From assembly GCF_023898865.1 (NCBI RefSeq), contig NZ_JAGSOV010000063.1:1-64000 (forward strand): a DNA stretch of 64,000 nucleotides, read 5' to 3'. Source of the DNA: Pseudonocardia humida (lineage in GTDB: Bacteria > Actinomycetota > Actinomycetes > Mycobacteriales > Pseudonocardiaceae). Every line of letters starts with the position of its first letter. Positions within the stretch are counted from its first letter, which is position 1. This document shows, in pieces, positions 1-8,908 of the stretch. The notes beneath the pieces were generated by a model. It worked only from the letters and a program-made list of their open reading frames with translations. It had not been told where the DNA came from and did no database searches. The position numbers were made by a program, and so were the translations under genes.

Positions 1-283
1 GCGACAGATATGCTGCAGCCCGGCGCAGGACCTCGTTCTCCTGTTCCAGCAGCCGGATCCGCTTCTTCGCCTCGCGCAGTTCGGCGGACTGTTCCACCGC
101 CGCCGCGGCGGGCCGGCCTCCGTCGGCGAGGTCGGCGGCCTTGAGCCAGTTGACCAAGCACGACTCGCTGATGCCGAAGTCTGTGGCGATCTGGCGCAGC
201 GTCTGCCCGGGCTCGCGCTCGCGCGCGACTCGCACGACATCGTCGCGGAACTCCTGGGGGTAAGGCTTGGGCACGGTGAACAT
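1..283 (-). CDS. IS3-family transposase OrfA, truncated by the window edge
   Basis: The first 94 residues of a transposase subunit run off the left edge. The N-terminus MFTVPKPYPQEFRDDVVRVA leads into a helix-turn-helix (TLRQIATDFGISESCLVNWL) and then a leucine-zipper-like helix with the RIRLLEQENEVLRRAA pattern typical of IS3 OrfA. In this family OrfA binds the IS ends and is fused by frameshifting to the DDE subunit OrfB, which would lie to the left of the window. The start ATG follows GGAAGG. The IS end should lie within about 40-60 bases upstream of the start; I could not fix the inverted repeat with only one end visible. Confidence 0.9.
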   Translation of the reverse strand, partial: MFTVPKPYPQEFRDDVVRVAREREPGQTLRQIATDFGISESCLVNWLKAADLADGGRPAAAAVEQSAELREAKKRIRLLEQENEVLRRAAAYLS

Positions 284-535
284 CCTTCCAGCAGTGCCAG
301 TCGGCACCACAGCTCAGATGTCACCTACGAGTGCAGCAGTCCCAGCGTCGCTCCCCTGGGAGCCAGGAGTGGGATGTGGTCATGCTGTGGCCCCGATGAG
401 CATCAATGTGCGGTGAGCACGCACACCAACCCCATGCCCACGAGATAGCGATTAGCGGTGCTGCTCCGCCGGCGACGACCTCGCGTTGCCACCTTTCGGG
501 CACAGCCCGCGAAACGATCGGTCGTCGCGCGGTCC

Positions 536-1099
536 TCAGGTGGGGCAGGCACCCCAGAGGCCGCGCCCGCCGGTACGGGCGTCGGCTTCGGCGGCGGTGA
601 TTGCGGCGTGCTCGCTGACCGGGTTGCGGTTGTAGACGTAGGACCGGGCCACGCCCGCGCTTGCGGCGAGCACCGAGTAGTTGCTGCCGTCGGCCAACAC
701 CAGGTAGGCCAACACCCGCCCGTACCGATCGCGGGCATCCTGGCTGGCGTCGGTGACCAAGGTGACCTGCTGCCCGAGCAGGGTAGCGGTGGCGAACTGG
801 GTGGCTTCGGGGCCCCAGCACTGCACCGGCTTGCGCGGGTCTCTGGTTTCGGGGGTGTCGATGCCCAACACCCGCACCTTGATTTTTGACCCGCGGCCGT
901 CGAGGACGTGCACGGTGTCCCCGTCCACCACGTAGGACACGGTTCCCACCACCCCCTCCGGCTCCGCCACCCCGGCCACTGCGGAACCGGCCCCGGCCGA
1001 CCGCCCGTCGCTGCCCGTGGGAGCGGGGGCGGCGATGGCGGTTCCACCACCGGCTACGAGCGCGGCGGCCAAGAGCGCAAGAAGGACCAATCGTCGCAT
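536..1099 (-). CDS. secreted thermonuclease-like (SNase) protein
   Basis: A 187-residue protein with an N-terminal signal peptide (MRRLVLLALLAAALVAGGG, cleavage probably near AIAAPA) and a staphylococcal-nuclease fold. The family's active-site elements are present: VDGDT, the RVLGIDTPE segment, and DRYGRVLAYL, which carries the second arginine. The C-terminus ends GGRGLWGACPT, as in many actinobacterial SNases. It is expected to cut DNA or RNA outside the membrane, using calcium. An upstream in-frame start at 1150 would give a non-signal extension, so 1099 is preferred. It is a single gene; the neighbouring IS3 suggests mobile-DNA surroundings. Confidence 0.85.
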   Translation of the reverse strand: MRRLVLLALLAAALVAGGGTAIAAPAPTGSDGRSAGAGSAVAGVAEPEGVVGTVSYVVDGDTVHVLDGRGSKIKVRVLGIDTPETRDPRKPVQCWGPEATQFATATLLGQQVTLVTDASQDARDRYGRVLAYLVLADGSNYSVLAASAGVARSYVYNRNPVSEHAAITAAEADARTGGRGLWGACPT

Positions 1100-1790
1100 C
1101 ACACACTGATGATCGTTCCCGCCAGCCGCAACGTTGCACAGCTCAGCCATCAGCGCGCTGCCGGGGCTCGGGGCTCGCCCGCCGACTACGTTGACACGTG
1201 TGCGTCAACGACCTCGCGGCGCGAGACGAGTTCTGCGAACCGGACCGCGGCAGTGGGCTCACGGAAACCTCAACGTGCGCAGCACTGACCTACGCATTAC
1301 GAGAACGTTCGTCATCGCCTACACGTGTCCCACTGGGTCTCTCCCTGCACGACGCTGGTCTCAGCGAGCACATGAGGAACACAAGACACCGGCGTTTGAG
1401 GCCACGAAGGAGGCCACGAACAAGATCGAAAGAAGCCGGTGAGGCTGGTCAGGGCGCTACAGGACCATTGACACGTCCGCAGCGGGCGCGGCACAAGATC
1501 CTCGACGTCCGCACTCCGGTCAGCAGGGTCAGGCTCGGGCCGACCGCCGCGATCTGTGCTGGGGTCAGCGCAGTGACGGCGCGGCCTCTGCGGTCACGAT
1601 CTCCAGCCGCCCCCGCTCCGCGTTGCCACGGCCGCGCCTCCGGGAACGCCCTGCACCGTCGTCTGCTTCAGCGCACGGACGGCCAGATGAGGCTAAGCCG
1701 AACGACTGTCAGCGCCGTAGGCTCAGGTGGGCATAAGCGGTGCACTCGTTGAGTGCTTGTCAGCACTTCCGATGTTGCGGGTGGGACGCG
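1100..1790. other. intergenic region with two palindromes
   Basis: No convincing gene in about 690 bases. There are two palindromic sites. CGTTGAC / GTCAACG (1189-1195 and 1204-1210) lies upstream of the nuclease gene on its strand. GCACTC-gtt-GAGTGC (1742-1756) lies about 35 bases before the TIR gene. Either could be an operator, but no cognate regulator is next to them. Confidence 0.4.
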
Positions 1791-4406
1791 ATGGGCGCAC
1801 TATTCGTTAGTCATTGCAGCCGGGACCGGGCTGTCACAGCGAAGGTCTGCTCGCATTTGCGTAAGGCTGGCTTCGTAGCATTGTTCGTTGATTATGATCC
1901 CGACGACGGGATACCGGCGGGGCGCGAGTGGGAGCGCGAGCTCTACTCCAGCCTGCGCAGGACTGACGCGCTGGTATTTCTTGCATCAGAGGTGTCGGTT
2001 GCCTCGCGTTGGTGTTTCGCCGAACTCAGCCTGGCGCGCTCGTTGGGCCATCCGGTGTTTCCGCTACGGCTGGCACCGGGTGTCGGCCTGCCGCTGCTCA
2101 ACGATGTGCAGTGGATCGACCTCGGCACCACCGACCTAAGGTCCGGAGTTGACCGGCTGGTCGCTGGCCTGCGCGCCGCCGGACTCGACCCAGCCGACTC
2201 GTTTGCCTGGGACGCGGCCCGGTTGCCATTTCCGGGCTTGGCCTCGTTCACGGCGGACGACGCCGCGGTCTTCTTCGGCCGCGAGCACGAAACGCAGCGG
2301 CTCGTGGACTTGCTGCACCCCACTCTGCAACACGGACCGGGCCGGTTTGTGGCGATCCTCGGCCCGTCGGGCAGCGGCAAGTCCTCGTTGCTGCACGCCG
2401 GGCTCCTGCCCCGTCTTGCTCGTCCACCCGGACGCTGGGTCCTGCTCCCCTCGCTCCTGCCGGGCCGACACCCCGTCCGCAACTTGGCTGCCTGTTTGGC
2501 TCGCGCCTTCGCTACCCGCGGCCTACCCCGACCAGTACCTGAGCTGGCCGAGCTACTCGGCCGGGGCCCGTCGGTCCTGGTCGAGCTGGCCGAGGAGCTG
2601 GCCGAGATCGACTCGGACGATCATCGGCCCTCGGACGTGCTTATGGTCATCGATCAGGCCGAGGAACTCGTGACCCGCAGCGGAGCACGCGAGCAGGAAA
2701 GCTTCCTCGCGCTGCTGCGCGGGGCGCTCAGCGCGACCGGCTCAATATGGGCGGTAGCGACGATGCGGTCGGAGTTCCTGACTTCAAGACCTGAGCGGGC
2801 GGGTCTGGCTGAAGCAATCGACGACACGTTGATCATCGAGCCGTTGGGGCGGTCTCGCCTCGCCGAGGTGATCGCCCGACCCGCCAAGCGGGCTGGCCTA
2901 GAGCTCGCCCCTGGCTTGGTGGAGCGCCTGGTGGAGGACACCGCGGGTGGAGACGCACTACCTCTACTCGCTTACACGCTGCGCGAGCTGTGCCAGCGGG
3001 CCCACCCACACGGCCGTATCACCATCGAGGACTACACGGCGATCGGTGGAGTCGTCGGCGCACTCCAGCACCGGGCCGATCGCCTCACCAACGAACTGAC
3101 CCGACGCGGCTACGGCGGACGGGTCGTGCCCACGCTGGCCCAGCTCGCTGCGGTCACCGGAGACGACGAGCCCACCCGGCGAGGTGTCCGACGCAGCGAG
3201 CTCACCACCGACGAGCTGATGATCGTCGACGCCTTCGTTGACGCCCGACTGTTGACCAGTACACGCGCCGACGCGGACCCGGCCGAAGAAGGCATCTCCG
3301 GTGAGCTCGCCTCCGCCGGCGAGCCCGCGGTCGAGGTCGCGCACGAGGCGCTGCTGCGACAGTGGCCTCCCCTACGCCGGGCGATCGAGGCCGACCGGGC
3401 CGGCCTGCGCCTGCGCGCGGATCTGGAACGACTCGCCGCCGACTGGCAGCATAGTCGCCGCGACGAGTCATACCTGCTCCACGGCAGCCGACTCGCCGCC
3501 CTGGACGAGTGGGCCAACCAACGCCCCAACAGCGTCGGTCCGATCGAACGCGAGTATCTCCAAGCCAGTCGAAGTCGAGCAGCACGAGAACACGCAAGGC
3601 TCCACGAGGAGCAGCGTGCAGCCGAGGAGGCAAAGCACCTTCAGTACGGCCTATTTCCCGCACCGCTACTGGCGGGCAGCAGGGTGCGGATCCGGGCCTT
3701 CTACCGTTCGGGCCGAAGTAGGGCCTACCTCGGCGGCGACTTCTACGACGTCGTCGTGAACCCAAGTGGCATCGTTCACGCGATCATCGGCACTGTCAGT
3801 GGGAACGGCCCCGCCGAAGCGGCGCTCGGCGCCCTGTTGCGGGTCTCGTGGCGCACCCTCGTCCTTGCCGGCGTCGACGAGGCAGAGCTGCTGCCGAAGC
3901 TGCAGCTCGTGCTCGTCAGCGAGCGACACGACCGCACCAGTTCCACGACCGCATGCACGGTCACCATCGACGACACCTGCGATCTAGGCACGCGAACGGC
4001 ACTCGTTCGACTGGCCGGACATCCACCGCCCATCGTCCTGGCGGACGCGCCGCACAGCGTCGCCCGGCAGACCGGGCCTCCCCTCGGGACTGTCGCCGAC
4101 GCGCGTTGGGACGTCCAGACTGTGGCGCTTGAGCCCACGTGGGCGCTGCTGCTCTACACCCCTGGGCTGATCGGGGGCCAAGGCCCCGTAGCAGACACAC
4201 GGCTCGGCACCGAGGGACTCATCGAACTCGTTGAAGACGAACGCCGCACTGACCTCGACCGGCTACCCCAACGACTCGTAGAGCGCGCACACCAACTCAA
4301 CGGAGGGCCACTAGTCGAGGACGTGGTGGCTCTGCTAATCAGCCCTTGCCCCCCGTCGACGGAGACCGCTCCTGACCAGCACCCTACGACCTCCCAACTC
4401 GCCTAA
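1791..4406 (+). CDS. TIR-STAND NTPase-SpoIIE/PP2C phosphatase fusion
   Basis: An 871-residue three-part signalling protein. Residues 1 to about 140 form a TIR domain (ALFVSHCSRDRA at the start; WCFAEL places the conserved NADase glutamate at about 78). Residues about 150-600 form a P-loop STAND module of the nSTAND1 kind, with FFGRE before it, Walker A GPSGSGKSS at 191-199 and Walker B VLMVIDQAEE near 283-292. A charged coiled coil (about 590-615) leads to an RsbU/SpoIIE-type PP2C domain with GGDFYD at 648-653, AGHPPPIVL and EDVVALLI. The usual GDVSGHG motif reads GTVSGNG, so a metal-binding aspartate is replaced by Thr668. TIR-STAND proteins are commonly phage sensors that destroy NAD; the phosphatase tail is unusual. 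The start at 1791 is chosen because the TIR strand begins there. Confidence 0.85.
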   Translation: MGALFVSHCSRDRAVTAKVCSHLRKAGFVALFVDYDPDDGIPAGREWERELYSSLRRTDALVFLASEVSVASRWCFAELSLARSLGHPVFPLRLAPGVGLPLLNDVQWIDLGTTDLRSGVDRLVAGLRAAGLDPADSFAWDAARLPFPGLASFTADDAAVFFGREHETQRLVDLLHPTLQHGPGRFVAILGPSGSGKSSLLHAGLLPRLARPPGRWVLLPSLLPGRHPVRNLAACLARAFATRGLPRPVPELAELLGRGPSVLVELAEELAEIDSDDHRPSDVLMVIDQAEELVTRSGAREQESFLALLRGALSATGSIWAVATMRSEFLTSRPERAGLAEAIDDTLIIEPLGRSRLAEVIARPAKRAGLELAPGLVERLVEDTAGGDALPLLAYTLRELCQRAHPHGRITIEDYTAIGGVVGALQHRADRLTNELTRRGYGGRVVPTLAQLAAVTGDDEPTRRGVRRSELTTDELMIVDAFVDARLLTSTRADADPAEEGISGELASAGEPAVEVAHEALLRQWPPLRRAIEADRAGLRLRADLERLAADWQHSRRDESYLLHGSRLAALDEWANQRPNSVGPIEREYLQASRSRAAREHARLHEEQRAAEEAKHLQYGLFPAPLLAGSRVRIRAFYRSGRSRAYLGGDFYDVVVNPSGIVHAIIGTVSGNGPAEAALGALLRVSWRTLVLAGVDEAELLPKLQLVLVSERHDRTSSTTACTVTIDDTCDLGTRTALVRLAGHPPPIVLADAPHSVARQTGPPLGTVADARWDVQTVALEPTWALLLYTPGLIGGQGPVADTRLGTEGLIELVEDERRTDLDRLPQRLVERAHQLNGGPLVEDVVALLISPCPPSTETAPDQHPTTSQLA

Positions 4407-4940
4407 ACACCTCACGCGGTGACGGCGCCAGGGGTTCGAGTTCATGACCGCCTAGGTGTAAGGCTCGCAGTCCGCGTAGTCCACAGCCTCTACCAGCATC
4501 GCCACGCGACCCGCTTACCCCAGCGGCCCCACGGATCAACCATAGTTCGCACCACGTTTGATTCCACGGCACGCAGATCGACTGCTCGATCTGCAGCGCG
4601 CTGCGGGCGGTAGGTGCTTGCCCCCACCGCGACGCCTGGAGCCACAGCAAGCCACCCTGGCTCGGCCCGCCCGGCCTGCGGCAGACTGCGTCAAACGATC
4701 ACTGCTCACGCCGGCAACAGAGGCGATGCACAAGTGTGGCGGGACTGGTGCGCACCACGGGCTGGCCCTGTCCGCGCCGTGCAGCTGGAGGTCCCCCACG
4801 GCGCCACATCCTTGTCCTGCGCGAGCGCAGCGAGGACCTGGAGGCCCCCGTAACAGCGGAAGCCGGCGAGGCGAGTTGGCAGACGTACAGACCCGGCAGT
4901 GTTGACCAGATGACTGGTGACCATAAGGAACTGGAGACTG
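4407..4940. other. intergenic region, no gene seen
   Basis: About 530 bases between the TIR fusion and the next gene. I see no coding signal and no clear terminator; only a weak stem, CACCtCACGCGGTG, right after the stop. Confidence 0.4.
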
Positions 4941-5834
4941 ATGCCGAGCGATTCCGACTCGACGTCGCTGCAACCATCCCGTCTTGCACTCGTGGCTGCC
5001 GCCGGCGCGATCCTCGCCGAGGTCGCCGTCACTTTCTCCGAGGGACTTACGCGCGCTTTCACGGTTGACCAAATTCCCAATCATCTACTAGCGATTGCGA
5101 TCGGCGCTCTGATCGGATGGCTGATTGAGCTGGCAAGGCAGCTAGTCACGGCCGCCTCCCGCACGCTCGCCGGCATGCAGGAACTGAAGGATGAGCTCAA
5201 ACTCGTCGCATCGAGGTCCGCCACCTCAGCCCGGTTTGAGCAGATGCTGCAGTCGAGTCCTCGCCACCGAAACACGCTCACGACGCTGATATCTGCCTCT
5301 GTTAACGAGAAGCTGAATATGATCCCACGCGTGGGTCCTGGTGAATACCTGAGGCATCTAGAAGTCGCGATCGGCGAGAGCGATCGATACTTCGGGGTCC
5401 AGCGCCAGCCAATTCGATGGTACCGTGACAGCAATGGTGCAGACTACTTGACGAGGCTTAACGAACGGACGATGATGTATAAAGTTCGCCTCTTCATAAT
5501 TGAGGACGGCCAGAAGTCAGATATGGAGGCAGACCTGAACGACTCGGATCTAATGGCTTTCTATCGATCGGGCAGCTCTTCTGTCAACAGCTACTGGGCG
5601 ACTACATCAGAGTATAGCCGCCTCTATCCCGGCCTCGCTTTGCCAGCCGACTTCGCGTTGTACGACAGCAGCTTGCTGATCCAGTATAATGAAGATGCGG
5701 GCCTGCTTCAGTTCGATGCCGTGGATAATCGATGGAACGAACGTCGCCTCGAAGATCTCTTCATGTCGACGCCTGCTCCCCCAAATGGACGCTTCCGACG
5801 GATCCCCAGTGCTCCAGGAACTCCTGAGCCGTAG
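4941..5834 (+). CDS. membrane-anchored protein of unknown function
   Basis: A 297-residue protein with two hydrophobic helices near the N-terminus (LALVAAAGAILAEVAVTF, and HLLAIAIGALIGWLIEL). A coiled-coil stretch follows (MQELKDELKLVASRS), then a soluble mixed alpha/beta domain of about 190 residues with YRDSNGADYL, VRLFIIEDGQ and ADFALYDSSLLIQYN. I do not recognise the family. ATG 4941 is preferred over GTG 4917 because GGAG lies four bases upstream of it. It follows the TIR-STAND gene on the same strand and is more AT-rich than the chromosome. Its layout (membrane anchor, coiled coil, soluble domain) would fit a defence effector or adaptor, but that is only inference from position. Confidence 0.7.
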   Translation: MPSDSDSTSLQPSRLALVAAAGAILAEVAVTFSEGLTRAFTVDQIPNHLLAIAIGALIGWLIELARQLVTAASRTLAGMQELKDELKLVASRSATSARFEQMLQSSPRHRNTLTTLISASVNEKLNMIPRVGPGEYLRHLEVAIGESDRYFGVQRQPIRWYRDSNGADYLTRLNERTMMYKVRLFIIEDGQKSDMEADLNDSDLMAFYRSGSSSVNSYWATTSEYSRLYPGLALPADFALYDSSLLIQYNEDAGLLQFDAVDNRWNERRLEDLFMSTPAPPNGRFRRIPSAPGTPEP

Positions 5835-5980
5835 TCCGAAAACCGACGCTCACATGCGACGGGCGTCCGGCAGGAGCGGACACGACTGGTCAAAGATCGA
5901 GCGCACCAGGCATCAGTACGTTGCAGTTCGTGGATCGGTCCGTGGATCGCCTATTGTGGGGAACGTCCACTGCGGCTGCG
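5829..5980 (+). repeat. imperfect direct repeat, copy A
   Basis: Begins with CCGTAGTC at the 3' end of the preceding gene and includes CACGACTGG, then TGCAGTTCGTGGATC, gGTCcGTGGATCG and GTCCAC. A diverged second copy lies at 6630-6780. Each copy immediately follows one of the two adjacent membrane-protein genes. Confidence 0.6.
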
Positions 5981-6047
5981 ACACCCACTACTCATAGACC
6001 CACTAGTCTCCGAACCAGAATGGTGTCTAATCTCGGGAAGGAATGTT

Positions 6048-6599
6048 GTGGGAATTGATCAGCCCGCCGCCGTTCTGCTGACCGGAATTATAGCAGGTCT
6101 GGTCGCTATCCTGACTCTTATAGTGACCAACGTCGTTGCTGCACGAAATGAGTCGCGCCGCCATTTCGAAACCCGAAAGCTCGCTCACCTTGCCGAGCGT
6201 CGAACGCGCTCAGCAGATGTGTTCCGAGAACTACAAAGTGCAATTCACGAAATAGAGTGGTTAACATGGTTCGCCCTCGTGGACGCCCGTGCAATCACGC
6301 TCAAGATGCTTGACGATTACGATATTGCAATGCATCGCACTCTGGCAAACCTGATGGGCGCATCAACCTCCCTGGCCGCCGTGGATGCTAACGCTTACGA
6401 ACTTATCCAACCTAAAATTCGCGAAGTATACGACCTTGAATGGGAGCTTGCAAAGCGCACAATTAAGGTTCGACTCGCCGCCTGGATCACCCCGGAGGAC
6501 GAGGCGGAGCTGAAGAAATTCGCACTGGAAGCCACGCGAATTGGGGAGGAGATCCCGACGATGCTTGCGTCAGCAATGCGAGATATCGAATCTGATTGA
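6048..6599 (+). CDS. single-pass membrane protein with helical cytoplasmic domain
   Basis: A 183-residue protein with one N-terminal membrane helix (AVLLTGIIAGLVAILTLIVTNVVAA), followed by a basic stretch and an almost wholly alpha-helical domain. The helices include HLAERRTRSADVFRELQSAIHEIEW and IREVYDLEWELAKRTIKVRL. No known family recognised. The GTG start is supported by GGGAAGGA at 6035-6042. It lies between the two copies of the direct repeat and is AT-rich, so gene plus repeat may have moved as a unit. Possibly it acts with the membrane protein encoded just upstream. Confidence 0.7.
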   Translation: MGIDQPAAVLLTGIIAGLVAILTLIVTNVVAARNESRRHFETRKLAHLAERRTRSADVFRELQSAIHEIEWLTWFALVDARAITLKMLDDYDIAMHRTLANLMGASTSLAAVDANAYELIQPKIREVYDLEWELAKRTIKVRLAAWITPEDEAELKKFALEATRIGEEIPTMLASAMRDIESD

Positions 6600-6629
6600 A
6601 AGTGCAGCTTTAGCCAGTCGGCATCCAAT

Positions 6630-6780
6630 CCGTAGTCTGAACACTGCCACTCACAGAGCTGGTATTGCCAGGAAGGGCTGGCGGCACGGGCATGCGACTG
6701 GGCACGACTGGAACCAGAGCGATGCAGTTCGTGGATCAGTCGGTGGATCGTTGATCACGGGCGTCCACAGTCGGCCGTGC
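6630..6780 (+). repeat. imperfect direct repeat, copy B
   Basis: Copy of the element at 5829-5980: it starts CCGTAGTC, contains GGCACGACTGG and TGCAGTTCGTGGATC, then aGTCgGTGGATCG and GTCCAC in the same order. Identity is high only in the central 28 bases (6723-6750 against 5922-5949). Confidence 0.6.
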
Positions 6781-6851
6781 GGTCGGTTACGGCGTGCCGG
6801 CGCGCGGTTGGCCGTGCTCGGTCAGGTGATGGCTTGGACCTTCGGGCCCGA

Positions 6852-8126
6852 TCAGCAGGGGGCGCCGTCGGGGCCCTTGATGTAGGGGCCTCGCCAAATG
6901 ATCTTGTGGGTGCCGGTGCTGGGGTAGAACTGGCGGACCTTGTGCATCCGCACTGGCCAGCGGTGGTGGTAGCGGCGCTGCGCTCCCACCGAACCGTCGA
7001 CGTCGTCGGTGTCGTCCGGGTCGCGGGCGGGTGGCGGGCGAAGGTGCACGATCCGGACCCGGTCCAGCCCCTCGGGTCGGCGCCGGCCGGCCGTGCCGGC
7101 GGCCGGCTCGTCGTGGCCGGGGTGGTGGGTGAGGGTGTGCCAGCTGGTGGTGGTGAGGGGTTGGCGGCACAGCCGCCAGAACGCGAAGGCGTAGGCGGCC
7201 AGGGAGAACTCGGTGTCGCGCTGGGGGTCGTACTCGCCGTAGTCGCTGATCTTCTGCTCGCGCACGGCCCGGTTGAGGCTGCTCAGGCGGGCCAGCGCTG
7301 CTTGTTCGGGTTCGGTGATCGCGGCGGCGGGCACCAGCCACTCGTGCGAGAGCGGCAGGGTCAACGGGGGGCGTGCGGATGCGGCCCGTGACGCCCGCAC
7401 CACCAACGGCCAGATGGGGCGCTGGTCGATGTCGCGGCGCTGGGAGAACCCCTCGACCCACACCCCCGCCCGGGACGGCCCGTCGGGCAGGATCCGGTTG
7501 GTCTCCGGGCGCCACCCGATCACCGACACCGGCGCGTAGACGGAGGTGGGCGAGCCGCACGCCGCGGGCAGCAGCACCAGCCCGGCCGGGGTGGGCAGGT
7601 CGGTGTCCGGGTCGAGGGTGAGCAGGTCCTGCGGGGTGAGCGTGGCCGCTGCGGCGCGGACGACGTTGTGCATCTGCGGGGAGATCACGTACGCCTCCGC
7701 CCCCGGCGGGTAGGGCTTGCCGTGCGGCAACAAGGTGTGCAACCGCCCCAACAGCACCCGGTGCGCCTCGATGTCGCCGTAGCGGACCTGCCCGATCTCG
7801 CCACCCAGGGCTGTGAGTTCCATGCGCCATTGCCGCGGGTCGCGGTTCTCGTCGAGGTAACCCCACCCCGCTCCGGGGACGCTGTCGGGGTCGCGGGCCT
7901 GCACGTCGTCGAGGAACGTGTCGACGGCGTTGAGTAACACGGTCAACAAGCACGGATGCGGCTCACCGCGCAGGTCCTCGAGCAGCCGCACACACCGCCG
8001 CGCCGCCGCCGGGGCAGCCCATGCGTCGGTCGTGCCCGGCTCGGCCTCGGGCGACACGTCGGGGATGGGCGCTGGGGGGTGGCCGCTTGGCCGCCGCTGT
8101 CGCTTCTTCCTGCTCCCCTTACCCAC
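6852..8126 (-). CDS. conserved hypothetical protein of mobile elements
   Basis: About 424 residues. The C-terminus is distinctive: a Trp/Arg/Tyr-rich segment (HHRWPVRMHKVRQFYPSTG, then HKIIWRGPYIKGP), which I associate with hypothetical proteins of actinobacterial integrative elements; function unknown. The middle contains AYVISPQMHNVVRAA and a helical region, SLNRAVREQKISDYGEYD. The frame stays open to 8486, but that upstream part is low-complexity and overlaps a NUDIX remnant on the other strand. GTG 8126 or GTG 8057 is therefore a more likely start than ATG 8486. The gene has typical high-GC codon use, unlike the AT-rich cargo on either side. Confidence 0.6.
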   Translation of the reverse strand: MGKGSRKKRQRRPSGHPPAPIPDVSPEAEPGTTDAWAAPAAARRCVRLLEDLRGEPHPCLLTVLLNAVDTFLDDVQARDPDSVPGAGWGYLDENRDPRQWRMELTALGGEIGQVRYGDIEAHRVLLGRLHTLLPHGKPYPPGAEAYVISPQMHNVVRAAAATLTPQDLLTLDPDTDLPTPAGLVLLPAACGSPTSVYAPVSVIGWRPETNRILPDGPSRAGVWVEGFSQRRDIDQRPIWPLVVRASRAASARPPLTLPLSHEWLVPAAAITEPEQAALARLSSLNRAVREQKISDYGEYDPQRDTEFSLAAYAFAFWRLCRQPLTTTSWHTLTHHPGHDEPAAGTAGRRRPEGLDRVRIVHLRPPPARDPDDTDDVDGSVGAQRRYHHRWPVRMHKVRQFYPSTGTHKIIWRGPYIKGPDGAPC

Positions 8127-8154
8127 GCCGGCGCCCGCTCTCAGCTCCGGTCGC

Positions 8155-8193
8155 GAGGCAGGAGGCGAGGGAGGAGGCGAGGGAGGAGGCGAG
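8155..8193. repeat. short tandem repeat GGAGGCGAG
   Basis: About three and a half copies of a 12-base unit (ggaggcgaggga). It would encode a Pro/Ser tract in the long minus frame and interrupts the NUDIX remnant on the plus strand. Confidence 0.6.
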
Positions 8194-8213
8194 GTGGGCC
8201 CGGACCGGTTCGC

Positions 8214-8429
8214 GAACGGCTGCCCGGCAACCTCCGCGCCCGGATCGAGGTGTTCCTGTGGCGCGACTACGAACACGTCGGCGAGCCCACCGACATCGAC
8301 GAGGCCGGCCGCATCGAGTGGGTACCACTCGCCCACGCTCCCGAGCTCGTCGCACGCGGCCAGGTCCTCGGCTCCGGCAGCCTCGTCCCCCTGCTGTACC
8401 TGCTCGCGTCCCCGCCACCACCCCGGTAG
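8214..8429 (+). pseudogene. C-terminal remnant of a NUDIX hydrolase
   Basis: The plus-strand frame ending at TAG 8427-8429 reads RARIEVFLWRDYEHVGEP, EAGRIEWVPLAHAPELVARG and QVLGSGSLVPLLYLL. This is the usual C-terminal half of an ADP-ribose-pyrophosphatase-like NUDIX protein. The NUDIX box that should precede it is absent; the upstream sequence is a GGAGGCGAG tandem repeat. NUDIX proteins are known immunity (Pif) factors in actinomycete integrative elements, so this may be the remains of one. Confidence 0.55.
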
Positions 8430-8908
8430 CCGCAGGCTTTCATTCTTGGTCCTCGCCTTCATCGGGACGGACTCGGGCTTCGCCATGGGCCTCGGATCGA
8501 GCTAGCCGACGAGTCGGCAAGGTTGACTCTTCGTACCCGCGCATTAGAATTCCGGCTGCATTCTCGGACGGCTTAGCGCTTGCTGGTCAGGCTGACACAC
8601 AGCGTGTCTGGGTTGCCTGCCGCGTATACAGGCGATTGAACTCGCAGTCATGCCGTCAGTCATTCGACCCAAAGTAGATGATCACCTCTCCTTAGCAAGA
8701 TCATCACGATCGGACCATGGAAGGCCGGGGGCCAGGCGCACTCGAGCGAGGCGCAGCCTACTAGCACCAGGGGGCGCTGCTGGTCCCCAATGCAGGCAAG
8801 GGCGAGAATCGGTTCGGCGGCGCAGGGCCATTGCAGCACTAGCCCAGCAGAAGTCGCGATGTTCATCAACTCACAGTCCTTCGCTACTAGTTTCTGTTGC
8901 GAAGAAGT
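8430..8908. other. intergenic region, no gene seen
   Basis: About 480 bases between the NUDIX remnant and the 3' end of the NACHT gene. Base composition falls from high-GC to AT-richer along it, marking a boundary of the AT-rich cargo. No feature supported. Confidence 0.4.

Noticed and set aside
5689..5997. A 102-residue plus-strand frame over the first direct repeat
   Set aside because: It starts inside the real 297-residue gene in another frame; its similarity to a frame over the second repeat is explained by the DNA repeat.
8155..8193. GGAGGCGAG tandem as several ribosome-binding sites
   Set aside because: No start codons at suitable spacing; a slippage repeat is the simpler reading.
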